Source of the DNA: Podocnemis expansa
Lineage: Eukaryota > Chordata > Testudines > Podocnemididae
NCBI GenBank assembly: GCA_007922195.1
Contig: ML681992.1
Coordinates: forward strand, 35,887,877 to 35,951,876
Length of the DNA stretch: 64,000 bases
Reading direction: 5' to 3'
The position numbers and the translations under genes were made by a program. The notes beneath the pieces are model-generated. The model searched no databases, was not told the DNA's origin, and worked only from the letters and a program-made list of their open reading frames with translations. Positions 21,241 to 34,500 of this stretch are shown in pieces; position 1 is the first letter of the stretch; every line of letters begins with the position of its first letter.

Positions 21241-22214
21241 CAAGGGCCTGCACCTGGAGCAATGTATTTTTTATAAGCAAGGCCAATGACTTTCTGTGAC
21301 TTGTAACAAGCAGCACCATCCCTTGGGGCAGAAGCTAACAAAGGGCTGGGGTTGGCAACTCCCCCAAAGAAAAGCAATGGGCAGAAATCAGAGAGACTGT
21401 TATTAAAAGAGGCTGCTTTGCTAACCAGGATGTCATTCCATCACTACTTGTAAATGAATGTTGCTATGAGTGAAGGCAGGAAACACTGCTCAGCATAAGG
21501 ACTCTGACCAGACCACAGGATTCCCAGAAGAGGTGAGATCAAACCAGGGGGCTCTGTTCAGGATTGTTTGTTGTTTTCCATTGACTTGCAAATCCCCTGT
21601 GTTTTTTTAGTTAGTTGGTTGGTTGGTGCATTTCATAAGAGTAAACTATTTGCAGATAAAAAAATTCCCTTGCTTAGCCCAGGGGTAGGCAACCTTTGCT
21701 AACCCCTGTGCTGGCCAACCATCAGTTGGTGCCAGGAGTCCCCTCCACCAAAGAAAAGCAGAGGACACCTGAAGATTCAGTGGCAGCCATGGCTGGGGGG
21801 TAAAGCAGGAGTGACTCCACTAGTGTCAGGGCCATGACAACAGGACTAAGCCCGGTGGGGCATCTCTGGGGCGATCGGTAGTTCACATTGTGAACTTGCC
21901 CTGGATCTGAAAGCAGCTTTGAGCTGGGAATGTGATGCAAATGCCACAGATATGACTAGGGCCTGGGATGTGTGTGATTGATTTCACCCTATTCTGGTTC
22001 CTCCTGACTTTTATCCTCTCACATCCCATTCCACCTTCCTCCCAGTCATGTCATAGACCTCCTGCTTGGGATCCCTCCAGTCCACCACCACCACCATATG
22101 CCACCAGAATCCTCAAACATCAAAAGCTCTTTTGGGTGACAAAGACACCAGCTTGGTTCTTGGATTAAGGGAGGAGATAGGGACCAAAGAATAGACCAAG
22201 GGCAGAGTATGGGG
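21241..22214. other. No gene seen
   Basis: Plain sequence. A short GTTG run lies near 21610-21625. At 21680 CAGGGGTAGGCAACC looks like one end of a hAT element, but no second end was found. The 66- and 72-codon frames have no domain. Confidence 0.45.
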
Positions 22215-22420
22215 CTGTGTTTAATCAGGACTCCTGGGTTCTATTTGCTGCTCTGGGTGGGGAGTGGTGTCTAGTGGATAGAGCAGGGGGCTGGGTGTCA
22301 GGACTCCTGTGCTTTATTCCCTGTTCTACCATGGATGCTGGGTATAATTTTATGAGGAGGGAATTCAAGTACCTTCTGCAGTATGTGCCTCAGTTTCCCT
22401 GCCCATTAAATGGGCAGCCC
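22215..22420 (+). repeat. MIR/tRNA-type SINE, with an extra partial head
   Basis: A head GTGTCTAGTGGATAGAGCAGGGGG (A-box region near 22272) is followed by TCAGGACTCCTGTGCTTTATTCCC (B-box region near 22300-22320). The core ends with TGCCTCAGTTTCCCTGCCC and ATTAAATGGG near 22388-22413, the usual MIR-type wording. Just upstream (22225-22255) a second piece ACTCCTGGGTTCTATTTGCTGCTCTG repeats the B-box part. This suggests two SINE pieces in tandem. Confidence 0.8.
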
Positions 22421-23402
22421 CCTGCTGCCTCTGTGTTAGGCTTAGCTTGGTGAGAGCTGTGCCTGCTGCCTGGACCAGCTGCTGGCTCCACACTGGGCTG
22501 GGACGCTGTCAGGCCAGGCTGCTGGCTCCAGACATGGGCAGCCCGTTTGGGCTCTGTATGAGGGCTGCCCATTCCTGCTGCTGCTGGCTCCATCAGCTCA
22601 GCATGGGGGTGGGGGTGGGTGCTGTAATAATCCTTGGGGAAGAAGGGGTTAACACTCTGGTCAGTGAGTCCCAGAACAGCCAATAGGAACGAAGCACAGC
22701 TTTTTGAATTGGAGCAGCAGCCTTGCCTGTTCCTGTTTGGATGCAGTAGAGCTCCTGGGAGGATTAGGAGGAGGCCAGAAGGGCATGAGGAAGGATCCAG
22801 CAATGTCCTTACCCAAGATAAGCTCAAGTTTGTTACTGACCAGGTGTGAGTAGAACAGCGAATATTTACTTAGATGTGGTCAGGGTATTTCTTTGTTTTT
22901 GGTTTGTTTTTGGATTTCTCTGTGTTGAGCACATGTATTCCCTCCCTGTACCCTGTAACTACCTAAGTCAAATCCCAGAGAAACAACTCTCTGTGTTTCT
23001 TATCTGTTCTTTTTAATTAAAGATTTTACCTTTTAAGTAAGCTGTGGTTCTGTGTCCTGAAAGGCAAGAGGTTTGTGTGTATGTGCCTCTGACTGCACAG
23101 CCAGCTACTAGGGGAATTCTGTTCCAGTTCCAGCTGATATCCCAGCTGGGGTTCAGTCACTCTCCTGAGAGAATAATAAAAGTGACTGAGGATACCTCAC
23201 AGGAAGGAATTCCCAAGTGCGCCTTCCTGGGTTTCAAGAGGTTTTTGCATTTGGGTGGTGGCAGCAATACCACTCCAAGGCCCAGGCATTGGAGGACTTG
23301 GAGAGTTTTAAGACCAGGCTTTAAGGCCAGTGGGTTTTAAAGCCTGTTGTGGGCCCCCACCTTCTGCACTCAGAGAGCCAGAGTGGGGATACAGCCTTGA
23401 CA
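22421..23402. other. Possible LTR-retroelement piece; no gene seen
   Basis: ATTAAA at 23016-23021 is followed by TTTTACCTTTTAAGTAAGC, then much later GGGTGGTGGCAGCAATACC near 23253 and a block ending in TTGACAGG at about 23402. The polyadenylation signal and downstream layout resemble reptilian LTR and leader sequence. No duplicated ends were found, so this is a weak call. The short frames show no domain. Confidence 0.3.
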
Positions 23403-24805
23403 GGTGCAGCTTCTTTCTTGAGTTAGAGGGAGTAGGAGGGTGTCTCTGCCTGGCCCCATGGTGTTGTGCTCCATGTCCAGGACAGAGGCAGTTTGTATAT
23501 GGTGGAGCTGCACTCTGTGCTGTGCAGGGCTTTCAAATTGGGGGTAGAGGGCTGGGCCTGAGGAGGGTGGGTTTGAGGGTCTTTGCCTTGAATCTTTTTC
23601 CTGTGTATAACAACGTCCCTGTTGTGGAGCACAGCTATGTATGTAAATAGTTAAAATGTTATCATGGCATAACTTCATAACAGTGCCACCTGGGTCTGCT
23701 GTGTGGGGGTGGGGGTCTGGGAGTTCAATCAGTCTATGTAATCTAGTGTTGGCCAGCCATGGGGGAGGGCGAGGGAGGAGGTGCCAAAGTCATAGTTCGC
23801 CTAGGGCCTGTTTAGCCCTTTATAATTTATTTCCTTCCTTCTTTACTTCTACTTCCCAGCTCCATGTTCAAACATTAATTTTTCCCCTAGACTGGTAAAT
23901 TTGTTGCATAGCGTGGAGTATCAAAGCCTGAGACTTGCTCTTGCCTATGAGTCCCATGCTGGCAGGGGTTAGGGAAGTGGAACAGGTATCATGCTCAGGT
24001 CCTAAGTTGGTTGTCATTGTGTAGCAACCTTCCAGACAAATGGCAAAACTCTGGCTCCCTCTGGAGCCCTTCAAACTCTCTGCTGCAGTGACACTAAAGG
24101 TTCCCTGGGGAAGCCTGAGGAAGCAAGAGGGATCTCCAGAGGCACTTTAGTTTCTCCTCCTACTGAGGTTTGTTTTCTCTTCTTTGCTTGCAACGGTTTG
24201 TTTTTCATTCAACCCTCTGGTAGTAGTAAAGCAATGTTTCTGCCTGAAAATATGGATGGCAAGTTTCAGTTTTCTGTACAATAGCAGGGCCAAAGAGATG
24301 GCTGGACTCTGCTGTCTTTGTCTGAATCTATTTCACAAAATGGTTAAATATCAAAAATGGACACTGCAAGCTAGATACAATCCATTCCAATGAGAGAATC
24401 CCCCTTCTCCCTTTAAATCCATCCTTTTTCAGTGGGAGTGGGGAAAGCTCCTGATCCTGAACCACCTCCCTTCCATCTGCCCTACGCCACTTGCAGACAC
24501 ACCCTGCAAAGGTACATCTATGCTGCATTTTCAGATCTATAGCAGTGAGTCTCAAAGCCCAGGCTGACAGACTTGGGCATGCACTAGGGCAGGTGTTAAG
24601 GCTGTGTAGCCCAGGAGGAGGGGTGGGATTCAGAGCCCTAACACCAACCTGAGCCCAAATATCTGCATGAATGCTTCTCGTGTGCTGACAGAGCTAACTG
24701 GTGGCTTACTCTCTGAGTGCACTGACCTTCCTGTGGCAGCCCCCTGTTCCAGTCCTCCAGAAAAGCAGCTCACATACAGAGCAGCAGCCCTCTGGAGCAC
24801 TCTTT
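23403..24805. other. No gene recognised
   Basis: This mixes GC-rich and plain sequence. Near 23755-23815 a block (GGGGGAGGGCGAGGGAGGAGG, TTCGCCTAGGGCC) may be the end of an unclassified interspersed repeat. Frames on both strands show no domain. Confidence 0.4.
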
Positions 24806-25147
24806 GGGTGTGTTCACACAGCAGTCTTATTTCGAAACAACAGAGGTTGTTTCAAAATAAGAAAGGCCACATTCACATGACGCACCATTGTTTCGAAACA
24901 ACTTAAACCCCATGTGGGGATGAAACAACTTTGTTTCAAAATGATTGTTTTGAAACAATGCCGCCCGAACATGTTTCGAAACAACGGTGACTCGTTTTGA
25001 AATAACTGTTGTCTGAACATGATATTTCACTTTGTTTTTTTCCTTAATTCGAATTAACAACTGTTAATTCGAATTAACTTATTTCGAAATAAGGCGTTAT
25101 TTCGATACAACTTGTATCGAAATAACCCCCTGTGTGTGAACATAGCC
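24806..25147. mobile_element. Family A element, short form
   Basis: Ends GGGTGTGTTCACACAGCAG and CTGTGTGTGAACATAGCC are inverted repeats. The flanks are TTT (24803-24805) and TTC (25148-25150), an imperfect 3-bp duplication. The interior is TTTCGAAACAAC and TTAATTCGAATTAAC words, with no GC-rich centre. It is nearly the reverse complement of the copy at 36546. Confidence 0.8.
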
Positions 25148-25812
25148 TTCTGCTTCAACAATGCGCACTTCAAACATGATGTCACAGCTCAGTCCTTCAG
25201 AACTACCAAAGGACTCCATCAACCTCTGTCCTGAAGAACATTTATTGTTCTGATGTGTTGAGGAAAGATGAAAGGGAGTCACCAGCAGGGGCATTGCTGC
25301 CCTCCAACCCCAGTCCAGCCATGAGCCCAATCTGGCCTCTGGGCCTGATCCAGCTCACCAGTCCCAGACCAGCCACAGGTGCTGGCTCACATGGTCATAA
25401 CTAGGGCAGGGCTACTGGGGCTTTGCTTGAGGTGCTGTATTTTAAAGGGTGATTTCAGTTGAGTGGCTCTGTTTCACCACTTGATTTGAGAGTGTGTTTT
25501 CTGCTGCTTGCCCTAGGCACACCCTGGGCACCAAAATATCTAGTTCCAGCACTGCTGGCTTGTGGGCCCAAACTGCGCCCAGGCCCATGCTTCACGGGCC
25601 TGAGCCACCTGCTAGTCCCAGGTCCTGACCAGCCCTGAACCAGCCTGCTGCCTCCTTCTGGTCCTGAGCCCTGGTTGGGCCAGGGCCAGCTGCTGCTTGC
25701 CCCAGGCTTGTACAGGCTCTCTGAAATCCTCAGTGGGGTGCAGGGCTCTGGGCTGGGACACTCAGGGCCTGTGCCCCTTGTGCTCTGCACCAGAAGTGCC
25801 CCTGCTCACCAG
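25148..25812. other. GC-rich stretch, no gene recognised
   Basis: From about 25398 to 25555 the words AACTAGGGCAGGGCTACTGGGG and GCCCTAGGCACACCCTGGG suggest a second unclassified interspersed repeat. The 111-codon minus-strand frame at 25455-25790 has no domain and is explained by high GC. Confidence 0.35.
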
Positions 25813-26283
25813 CAGGGGTTAAAGTAATGGGGACTGCACTGACACAGTTTTGGAGCCCCCTGTTTTTAGGCTGGCAACGGTCTGGATCCCCTAAAAATAG
25901 TGGAATGCACTGGAATGCTGTGTTCCAGGGCCCCCCTAAAAATAGCATGAGCAGCCAGAATGTAGCGTTCCGATGGCTCCACCTTAAACCCTGTTCCAGC
26001 TTAAGTCCAGCCAGCAGAGAGCTCTGGCACGCTGGGAGTTTGTGAATCTCCCCCTGCAGGGCACATCAGCCGGTGGCTGGAAGCAGTTTCTAGCCAGTCA
26101 GGCAGCCTGCAAACCGCTGAGGTAAGGGCTTTGGGAGCTGGGGGCTGCTGGGGGTTGTGTGTGTGGGTCTTGGGGCAGGGGGTGGGTTCTGGGGATGAGT
26201 ATTGGGGGGCCCACCCATGCTGGAGAGGGTTCCCCTGTGTGGGGCGTGGTTCCGGGGCCCACCAAATTATATTTTAACCCCTG
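25813..26283. mobile_element. hAT-type element, family E, 8-bp duplication
   Basis: Ends CAGGGGTTAAAGTAATG and TATATTTTAACCCCTG are inverted. The flanks are CTCACCAG (25805-25812) and GTCACCAG (26284-26291), an 8-bp duplication with one change. The interior has the self-complementary CCCTAAAAATAG words and no transposase. Copies occur at 38367 and 42199. Confidence 0.85.
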
Positions 26284-26944
26284 GTCACCAGTCTGGAAAC
26301 TTTTTAAGGCCAGAGCCTGCCTCTGAGGATGTGTATGAGCCCTCGTGCTCAACAGGAGCCTCTGAGCACTACTATAATGCAAATAATAAATAGTAATAGT
26401 GGAAAAAAAAATCAGCAGGAAAAGGGGAGTGAGCAAAAGAAATAAAGAAGTGTCATGGTTCCAGGGCTAGCTACACCTCTGCCATCTGTCATATCTAATC
26501 TGATATTTCATTGTAAGCTTAGTTAAGCAGCTTTCCTTCCCAGCAGCAATGCCACTGTGTCCAACACGGTCACCACTCACCACATGTGGCGAAAAGGCTA
26601 TTTACCTGTGGTGAATTGATGCTTTACTTCTACCACCTATTTTTTTTAAATTAATTTTTAATAAAATTCATTTATACATGTACGAGTCCAAAAAGTGTCC
26701 CTTTTTTTATGCCTACAGCGTATTTGTATAAGTGTGTTTGCACGATAGAAAATAATGACATTGTCTTAATTTAGCACTTCTCTGCCCTTAACAATCACAG
26801 ATTCATACTTGGGTTCTATACAGTGCATAATATATGCATACACTGCAAAATGCACTTGCACTGTGAGCAAAATCCACACATGGCCATTGTTGTTGAATGC
26901 CACACGGTGTAATTCAGAACAACCTTAGTCAGTGCCAAGTATAA
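26284..26944. other. No gene recognised
   Basis: Plain AT-rich sequence with a run of T and A near 26640-26660. No domain, repeat or RNA gene is visible. Confidence 0.5.
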
Positions 26945-27700
26945 TAGAATCGCAGGGTTGGAAGGGACCTCATGAGGTCATATAGTCTAACATCCTGCTA
27001 TAGGCAGGACCACTCCTACTAAATCATCCCATTCAGGGTTTTGTCTAACTGGCCCTTAAATGTTTCCAAAGATGGATTCCACCACCTCCCTAGGTTACCC
27101 ATTCCAAAGCTTCATCACCCTCCTAGTGAGAAAGTTTTTCCTGAAATCCAACCACAACTGTCCCAGCTGCAGCTTGAAACCACTGCTCCTTGTTCTGTCC
27201 TCTGTTACTACTGAGAACAGCCTCGTTCCCTCCCCTTTGGAGCACCCCTTCAAGTAATTGAAAGTTGCTATCAAATCCTTCCTCAGTCTTCTCTTCTGCA
27301 GACTAAATAAGCCTAGTTCCTTAAGTCTCTCCTCCTAAGTCATGTGCCCCAACCCCCTAATTATTTTTGTTGTCCTCCGCTGGACTCAGTCTAGTTTGTC
27401 AACATTCTTTCTGTGGTAAGGAGCCCAAAAGTGGATACAGCACTCCAAATGCAGCCTCACCAGCGCTAGATAGAGGGGTATAATCACATCCCTCAGTCTG
27501 CTGGCGACACTCCTACTGATGCAGCCCGATATGTCATTGGCCTTTTCGGCAACAAGAGCATATTGTTGACTCATATCCAGCTTTTCATCCACCATAACCT
27601 CCGGATCCTTTTCTACAGTGCTGCTACTTAGCTGATCGGTCCCCAGCCTGTAGGAGTACGTGGGATTTTTTCCATCCTAAGTGCAGGACTTTGCACTTGC
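26945..27700 (-). mobile_element. CR1 LINE, ORF2 C-terminus and 3' end
   Basis: It begins TAGAATCGCAGGGTTGGAAGG and runs into the CR1 coding region in reverse. Minus-strand 27386-27595 gives MVDEKLDMSQQYALVAEK, ANDISGCISRSVASRLRDV and YLALVRLHLECCIHFWAP. It is the same subfamily as 16957-17975 and ends near GTGCAGGACTTTGCACTTG. It shows the sequence without the mariner-type insertion found in the first copy. Confidence 0.9.
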
Positions 27701-27793
27701 TGTAGATTTTCTTGACAGTTTCCAAAAAGCTAACATACCGAATGTTGTATATGCCCAAATGTACAAATGTATATGTTGTGTATGCCCACTGCT

Positions 27794-28395
27794 GACATTA
27801 ATGATGTGAACTTGAAACTTCAGGGAAATAATAAACTTTTTTGTGATTTGGTGCAACATGTATGAGAATTTATGATAAAATGGAAACTTTTTGTGGCACA
27901 TATGAAGGTTCAAGATTTCATGCACTTTCTGAACATGGAGCAATGGTTTTGATAGGTAGTGCTATGTGGATTGGTTGCAGAATTTATTCCAGAAATTTAA
28001 AGAGTGCTTTTTTGATTTTGAAAAGTACAGAATTGTTTTTGAATTCATGGAGGATCCATTTTACTTTGAGACCTACAATTCTCAGCTTCTCAAGGGCTTG
28101 TGAGACTTCCTTCTTTGGATAGGCACATTTTCGAGACAGATGTGATTTTCCTTTAAAGTACTCAGAATTTGAAAGATGATTCAATTGTTACTATGTGGAC
28201 TCATTTAAAATCAAAATGAGTTTGTGGTTCTAAATATAGTTATTCCAAAGCTGTTTTCAACTTTTGGTTCAACGTGTCCCTGCGAATCAACTTTTTCTGA
28301 TGTAAAAATGGTGAAATCAAAATATAGGCTGCAGATATTGAACAAAAATTTGGAAGCAAAGTTAAGATGTAATCTAACTGATTTTATGCCTAAAC
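27794..28395 (+). pseudogene. hAT transposase relic, second subfamily
   Basis: Plus-strand pieces in order resemble hAT transposases of the ZBED/FAM200-like group: DINDVNLKLQGNNKLFCDLV from 27794, then FKECFFDFEKYRIVFEF at about 27996-28046 followed by MEDPFYF. After a break comes KLFSTFGSTCPCESTFSDVK, then VKSKYRLQILNKNLEAKLR, within 28224-28448. The dimerisation-domain pattern FGSTYLCESLFS-K-KSKYR-RL-DE-LEA is clear. Stops and frame changes make it inactive. It ends where a fold-back repeat starts. It is unlike the relic at 16096. Confidence 0.8.
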
Positions 28396-28398
28396 AAG

Positions 28399-28599
28399 CA
28401 AGGATCCCTGTGGCATTTAAAAGACTCAGAAATTTATTTATCACATGAACTTTCATAGGAGAAAATCCCAATTGACCAGATGTGGGATTTTTCTCCCACT
28501 AAAGCTCACGTGATAAATAAATGTGTTAGATTTAAGTTCCAAAGGACTCCTTGTTTGTTCTGCTGAACTAGAATAATATGGCTACCTCTTTGGAATTTG
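28399..28599. repeat. Fold-back interspersed repeat, family B
   Basis: It starts CAAGGATCCCTGTGGCATTT and has AGAAATTTATTTATCACATGA, a central GTGGGATTTTTCTCCCAC, the mirrored arm GATAAATAAATGTGTTAG and the tail TGCTGAACTAGAATAATATGGC. It joins directly to the hAT relic. Confidence 0.8.
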
Positions 28600-31500
28600 A
28601 GTTTATGCCTGATTTCCCTGCACAACTTAATGAAAAGATATGTCAGATTTCTCATTCATTCTATCAATAAACAACTCAAAACATTATGATGTATTTTTCT
28701 GCACCTCTATATTGTATAAAAACACAGGGCTTTTTTGTTTTTGTTTTTTTGTCATGTGGCAGAAATGTTAATGCATTTGCCACAGTTCTGATGAGTATGA
28801 AAAAACTGTTGGACACCACTGACCAACAGAACAGAAAAGAGCAGAACCAGTTTCCATTCTTTTAGGAAACCAAGGAGCTCTTGGGACCAGAAGCATCATT
28901 TGCTAAGCAGTAACATGGGTAGTTGCCTTCCCCACTCCAGACCCTGATTTGCTCCCCCTGCCTTGATTTTCACAGGTCTGTATGCTCTCCTATATCTTCC
29001 ACTCTCTCCTCTCACCCAACTGGAAATGCAGTCATTACAAAAGCAAAATTTCCCCCTTATTTCCTAATTTTTTTAAAAATGATACCCCTGCTTAAGACCC
29101 AGCATTGCTGTCATTTGTCTTCCAGTGCCTCCTCTTCTCTCCTTTTCAGAGAAGCTTGGTTTTAATAAAAGCCCCCACTCTCCTTGTGTGTCTGTGGGTC
29201 CAGCTACCATATTCTTAATGGTCTTTGTTTCAGTGTCAAAGTATGAAGTCTTCCTTGTGTCTGAGACTGTTTTTCCTCAGACAGTCCATTTAGGTGATAC
29301 TCCTGGGATGGATGCTCCACTCTTTAGCATTAGACCCATCCAAGCTTAATGGGTTTATGCCACTGGTCCTATAAATTCATTTGTCTGTGGGGGAGTGAAT
29401 TGAAGCTGCCCTCCACCCCCCGAAGGCCAATATATCACTGAATCCATGAATTATATTTTGGGATACTGAACAAGAAGACTTACTGAGCTCCCCACGTGGA
29501 GAAAATAGACAAGGGCTTTTTATAAGGACAGGATCAGAAACAAGGAAGGTTGAAGCATACAGAATAGGAAAGCTAATCAAGCCATAGCTTGTTATGTGTT
29601 ACCAACCTCACCGCCAGCCAACTTGAGATGATTGCCTGACTCCATGTAAACTTTTTATTTTTTTGTTTCAGTCACAATGTGCAGCAGAAAAGATAAACAC
29701 AGCTGTGCGTGTTTCTAAAATATTATTCATACAATGAAGATCTCCACCAATCAAGTGGAATAATAATTCTCATTGATGGGATGATAGCAGATATTTAAAC
29801 ATATTAAACATGTTGAATTCACTGTCAGAAACTAATCATAACATTGGATGCAGTAGGAACAAACCTTTTATCAAGAATCAGGGCTAAACACTGGTTAGAT
29901 AACTAATTTTTTTCATTTCTTGTAAACTAGGACAGTTTTCTCAGTCTTACCAACTGGTGAAAGATGAAGGCTGGGGTGGATGGCAAGCAGGAAATTTTGA
30001 CAATTTGTAGGAAGGGTGAACGTAACAATGCAGGTGGCTGTGGGAAAGTTTGATATAGCAATGAGTCTTGTGAATAAAAGGAGGTGTTACAGGAGTGCTC
30101 TGTAAAAGAGAAATGTCATATATCAGTAAATGATTAATAGATAAGGTGCCAGTAGATGGCACTAAAATATACAGCATTGTCCCTGGGTTTCATTGGGCCA
30201 ATAAAAGTTATTGATGCGCACTGGAAATAGGTCTTATGTGCCACACTCAACAAGTCACTTTTAACAGAAGGGTCTGTGTGCATAGGTAAGCACCTAAGTT
30301 TTCAAAGCATGATGCTATACAAATGACTGATTGCTTTTATTAATATGCAACTCCTTGGGCCATTTCCTCAGTTGCTGCACACTGGCATAGCTCCAATGAA
30401 GTCTATTCAAATATATTGATTTTGCACCACCTGAGGTTCTGGCTTCCTATTTGTTGCATATTGCTTCATTTTCAGTTTAAGTTTCTTTCCTCAGTTTCAT
30501 CTAGCACTGTTATAAGTATTTGATTAGTTGTGTGAATGAGCTCCATGCTAAGCAACAAACAAAACTTCAGGGAGTGCTTTTCCCAAGCAGTCTGCAATTT
30601 ACAGACTGATGATGCATGGAAGGTGAAATGTGCTGACAAATCCAGAGCTGGAGATTACTGAGGTGTTGTAGTTGGTGAGTGTGAACTCCAGCTAGATGTC
30701 TAACTCATTTATGTGAGCTGGACATATAGTTTCCATTAATTTGGAATTTTGGAAGGAAACACCAGACATTTTTTGTTTTGAAATTGTGGAATTTCCCCCA
30801 CTTTATGTTTTCCAAATTACAAAGATTGGAAAGCTTCCATGCAGTATGGGAGAAATTTTGGCTCAAATTGGACTTCCCACTGAAGTCAGTGGCAGTTTTG
30901 TCATGAATTTCAATAGGCTCATTGATTTCACCCCCATATCCTATTATGGCTTTTCTAGTCAAATAGCAGTTCCATGCAGAACTAGCTCAAGGGACACAGA
31001 TTTCTAGGCAGACACTCAACTCTCAAGCAGCCAAACATATGATGGTTATTAGTTAAATGTGGAAACTAAATGTGACCAGACTCCTTTTTTAAAAAGCCTA
31101 AACATAAATAAAATGCTGGTGAACTTTGAGTCTGAGTTGTTGACCTTCACAGATACTGAATACAAAATGTGGTATCACTGCCTCAAACAGGGAATTTTCA
31201 TTTCCTTATGTAAATGAATATTTGTATGTATATGTAGGCAACTGCCTATCTTATAGCCTTTTGGAATAAACAGTTATTTAGAGCTGGAGTCTCCTCTTAG
31301 GCACAGATCTTAGCAAGGTGTGGGGCAGAAGTTTCACCACTCAGAGGGTAGCCACGAGGAGCATTGTGACTTAGATAAAATTTTGAGTCCTGGTTTGTCC
31401 CCAGTTCCGCCTTACTCCAGGTGTGAAGGGTTAATAATTTTACTGCTCACAGCCAGCAGCAATTATGATGCACTCCTCTCCAACTGCACAGCTGGTACGC

Positions 31501-34500
31501 GGAGACTCTGCTCATTCTCTGTGCTCCCAAAACCAAGCCCCTTTTACCTCCTGTGGGGCAGAAGCACATTACTTGGTAACACCCTCTCACTTCTTTATAG
31601 ATCCAAGGTCTGGGTAGCCCGCTTACTTCCTTGTAGAGGCATGGTGTACAAGTCTCCATCTAAATCCTAATCTGCATACTTAAATGGATACATTAACAAA
31701 CATGGTTGCTTTGTTTATGTGATATTATGCATGATTGTGGTGAAAATCTGGCTCTATGATGTCACTGCTTTAGCTTCATATTCTGGGAAGTGTCATGAAA
31801 CCTTGATTATAGGCAATGTTACTAGCCCTGCCAATAAGATCCTAAATAAAGATTTAGGAGTCTAACTTTGAAAATTGTGGCCCCTAATTTCAAGCTTTTT
31901 TGACAAATGGTCTGAATCATCAAGAGCCTACTGTGACATTGGAGCAGAGGATATTCAACACCTCACCTACTTTATTCTGCAATGGTTGCACTGAATATAA
32001 ATTTGAAAAGCTATGACATTAGTTGAAATAAATCCATAGTTACAGGGGAAAAAAATTTTGGTCACAGATGTAGCTAGAATCAAAAAAGTAGCTCTTTCAA
32101 AATTTTATTTGATTGCAGCAGTTATGCAGGCAGGATCTTGTGGAGTCCAGAAGTCAGGTGAGGAACTCACAAAGATTATCCTGGGGGTATCGCGGTCCCT
32201 CCCCTATGATGTGTATTCATCATCCTTGTGGAAAGCTGAAGCCATAGTAAGTTTGTAGTGCAGGAGGGCTTGTTGAGCATGATGCTGAAAATATGGATCA
32301 ATTAGACAGAACTCAATCAGCAGGAGCCTGTCTGATGGCTACCCTCTCTCTTAGCAAGGCCAGAGTTTCAGGGAACCAGCTCTTCACAGGAAATACAAGG
32401 ACTACAGATGAATAAAAATATCATTATTTAAGGGCATTTTAGATATAATTATTATTCTGTTAGGCACAAACAAAAATACTGTATACCACCATGCATTTCA
32501 AATACAAGCACTTCAGAGTAACTTCCTTCCTGCCCTGGCTAAAAAAAAAATCACAGCACTGAGGGTGCAGCACTCACCAGAAAGGGATTTTAAGCCATTT
32601 CTGTACTGTCTTCTCTAACTTACAATAATTTCTTCATAACTGCCTGTGAACTATGCTAGAACCCAGAATCCCTGGTTGTAGTTGGCCCTACACCTAATAT
32701 CATCCCTTGTGCTAGGGTATGTGCTCCTCCGAGACAGGTATCTCGGAAGCGCAAAAGGTGGAATACTTTTTGAAGTTCCCTTTGGATTTTGTCCTGGGAG
32801 TCACTCACATGCTATGGTGATGTGCCATATAGGTAGATGGACAGATTTTTTTCCCTCTCAAGCTCTAGCTATTGTGCTTTGTTTAGTATTCTAGTAGCAC
32901 AGTTGGAGAGCTGTCACTCTATTGTTCAAAGCCCTCTAGGATTTTTTATTCTGCAAATGATGCATACTTACCATCAAATAAATGAAGAGAGTAGAGTTTG
33001 GTTTTGAGGTTATAATGTGGTGTTTAAGATGCAGCTATTGTACCACTGTAATCAGTACTGTTTTTATTTTGTTCCCATATCCATATTTTTCTTTCATACA
33101 CTGAACATGTGATGAGCAATTTATGTGCCCAGAAAAGCTCTGTTTATATGCAGCAGCATCTGTTTTACGAAGAAGTCCTGGATCTTTACTCAGGCATGAA
33201 TAACTTCTTCAAGGTCACCTATTAAGACAGCTCATATGCCTGGATTCTGTGTCCTAGCCAGTGGACATCACAGGCCTTTCCTTATGCATTTCAATTACGT
33301 ACAAGGTTATTTCAAACAGGATGTAAAAGGAATTGACTATAAAAGCTCTTCATTAACCAAATCTCCAGCAAGGTTGGGGGTGGGTGGGGAATATGAGCAT
33401 ATTTTTTATTTGCTGCTATGCAGTAATATGATGAAAGACATATTGTGGAATGGTCTGCATTTTAATGTAGAATTTATAAGGTTCAGCCCTTGGAGTTAAA
33501 TGTATCCTCTTTTGTTGTAGCATGATCTGTGCTTCATACCAGATGCTCCCTACTATAATGCAGTTGTGCATTACCACTAATATATATATTTATTTTCCTG
33601 CACGGCAGACTCACCACAATTTCACTTTCCTCCACGTCCCAAGCTCAGCATACAACATACAAATGGACACTAATGACAGGTGTTGTTTAGGAGTCTCCCT
33701 CCACTTGTCATATCAAATTCGTATCGGACCCTTCAAGAGGCCTGTCTCCACTTTACAATGATGACAGGAATCATGGCCACTCCACTTGCAAAGCAGGCAT
33801 TATGTAAATGAATGAAAGGAAAGAAGCTCTTGGTTATAAAGACATTGGGGTAAGTACCAAACCTTTATTTAAAAAGAATAGAAGTACAGAAAAGGCACAA
33901 ATGCCTTCCATTAGTCTGTCTTTTAGCTGCTAAAATGCTTCTTTGGGATCAGATTAAAAGTCCTTGTAAGTATCAAAAGCACTGTTTCACAGGTAAAACA
34001 GACTGGCAGGCATACAATAGCAGTTCCCCTTTGAACTTCACAGAAATAAACAGATAATGAAATGCCATCTGGATTCAGGTGAGTCATGCTCTAATTTTAA
34101 TGACAAAAAGTTCATAATCACTAAGCATTTTACCAGTGGGCTAATTGGGTTGGTTCTAAATGTATTAACTAAGTGGAGATTTTGCCTGAATAAGGGCTGA
34201 ATGAAAAATGAATAAGGATATCAGGTTTTGTCCCTGTGAAGCTAATAGACACTCTGTTCCAAGGAGAGCTATTTACTGTGGCCCCAGTTCAGCACAGCAG
34301 TCAGCACCCAAACGTGCTTAGCTTTAAATAGTTGCATACATTCCATACAAATCAATGGGAATTAAGCACACACTGGGAGTTGAAGCTGTGTTTAAGTCCT
34401 GTCCAGAACAGGGTTGGATACATATATATGATTAAGTGCTTTGCTGACTTGGAGTATTTGACTTTATTTCAACAGAGTAAATCAGCATGTGCCTAAATTT

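Noticed and set aside
21680..21700. CAGGGGTAGGCAACC, one end of a possible hAT element
   Set aside because: No inverted second end was found within several hundred bases, so an element cannot be bounded.
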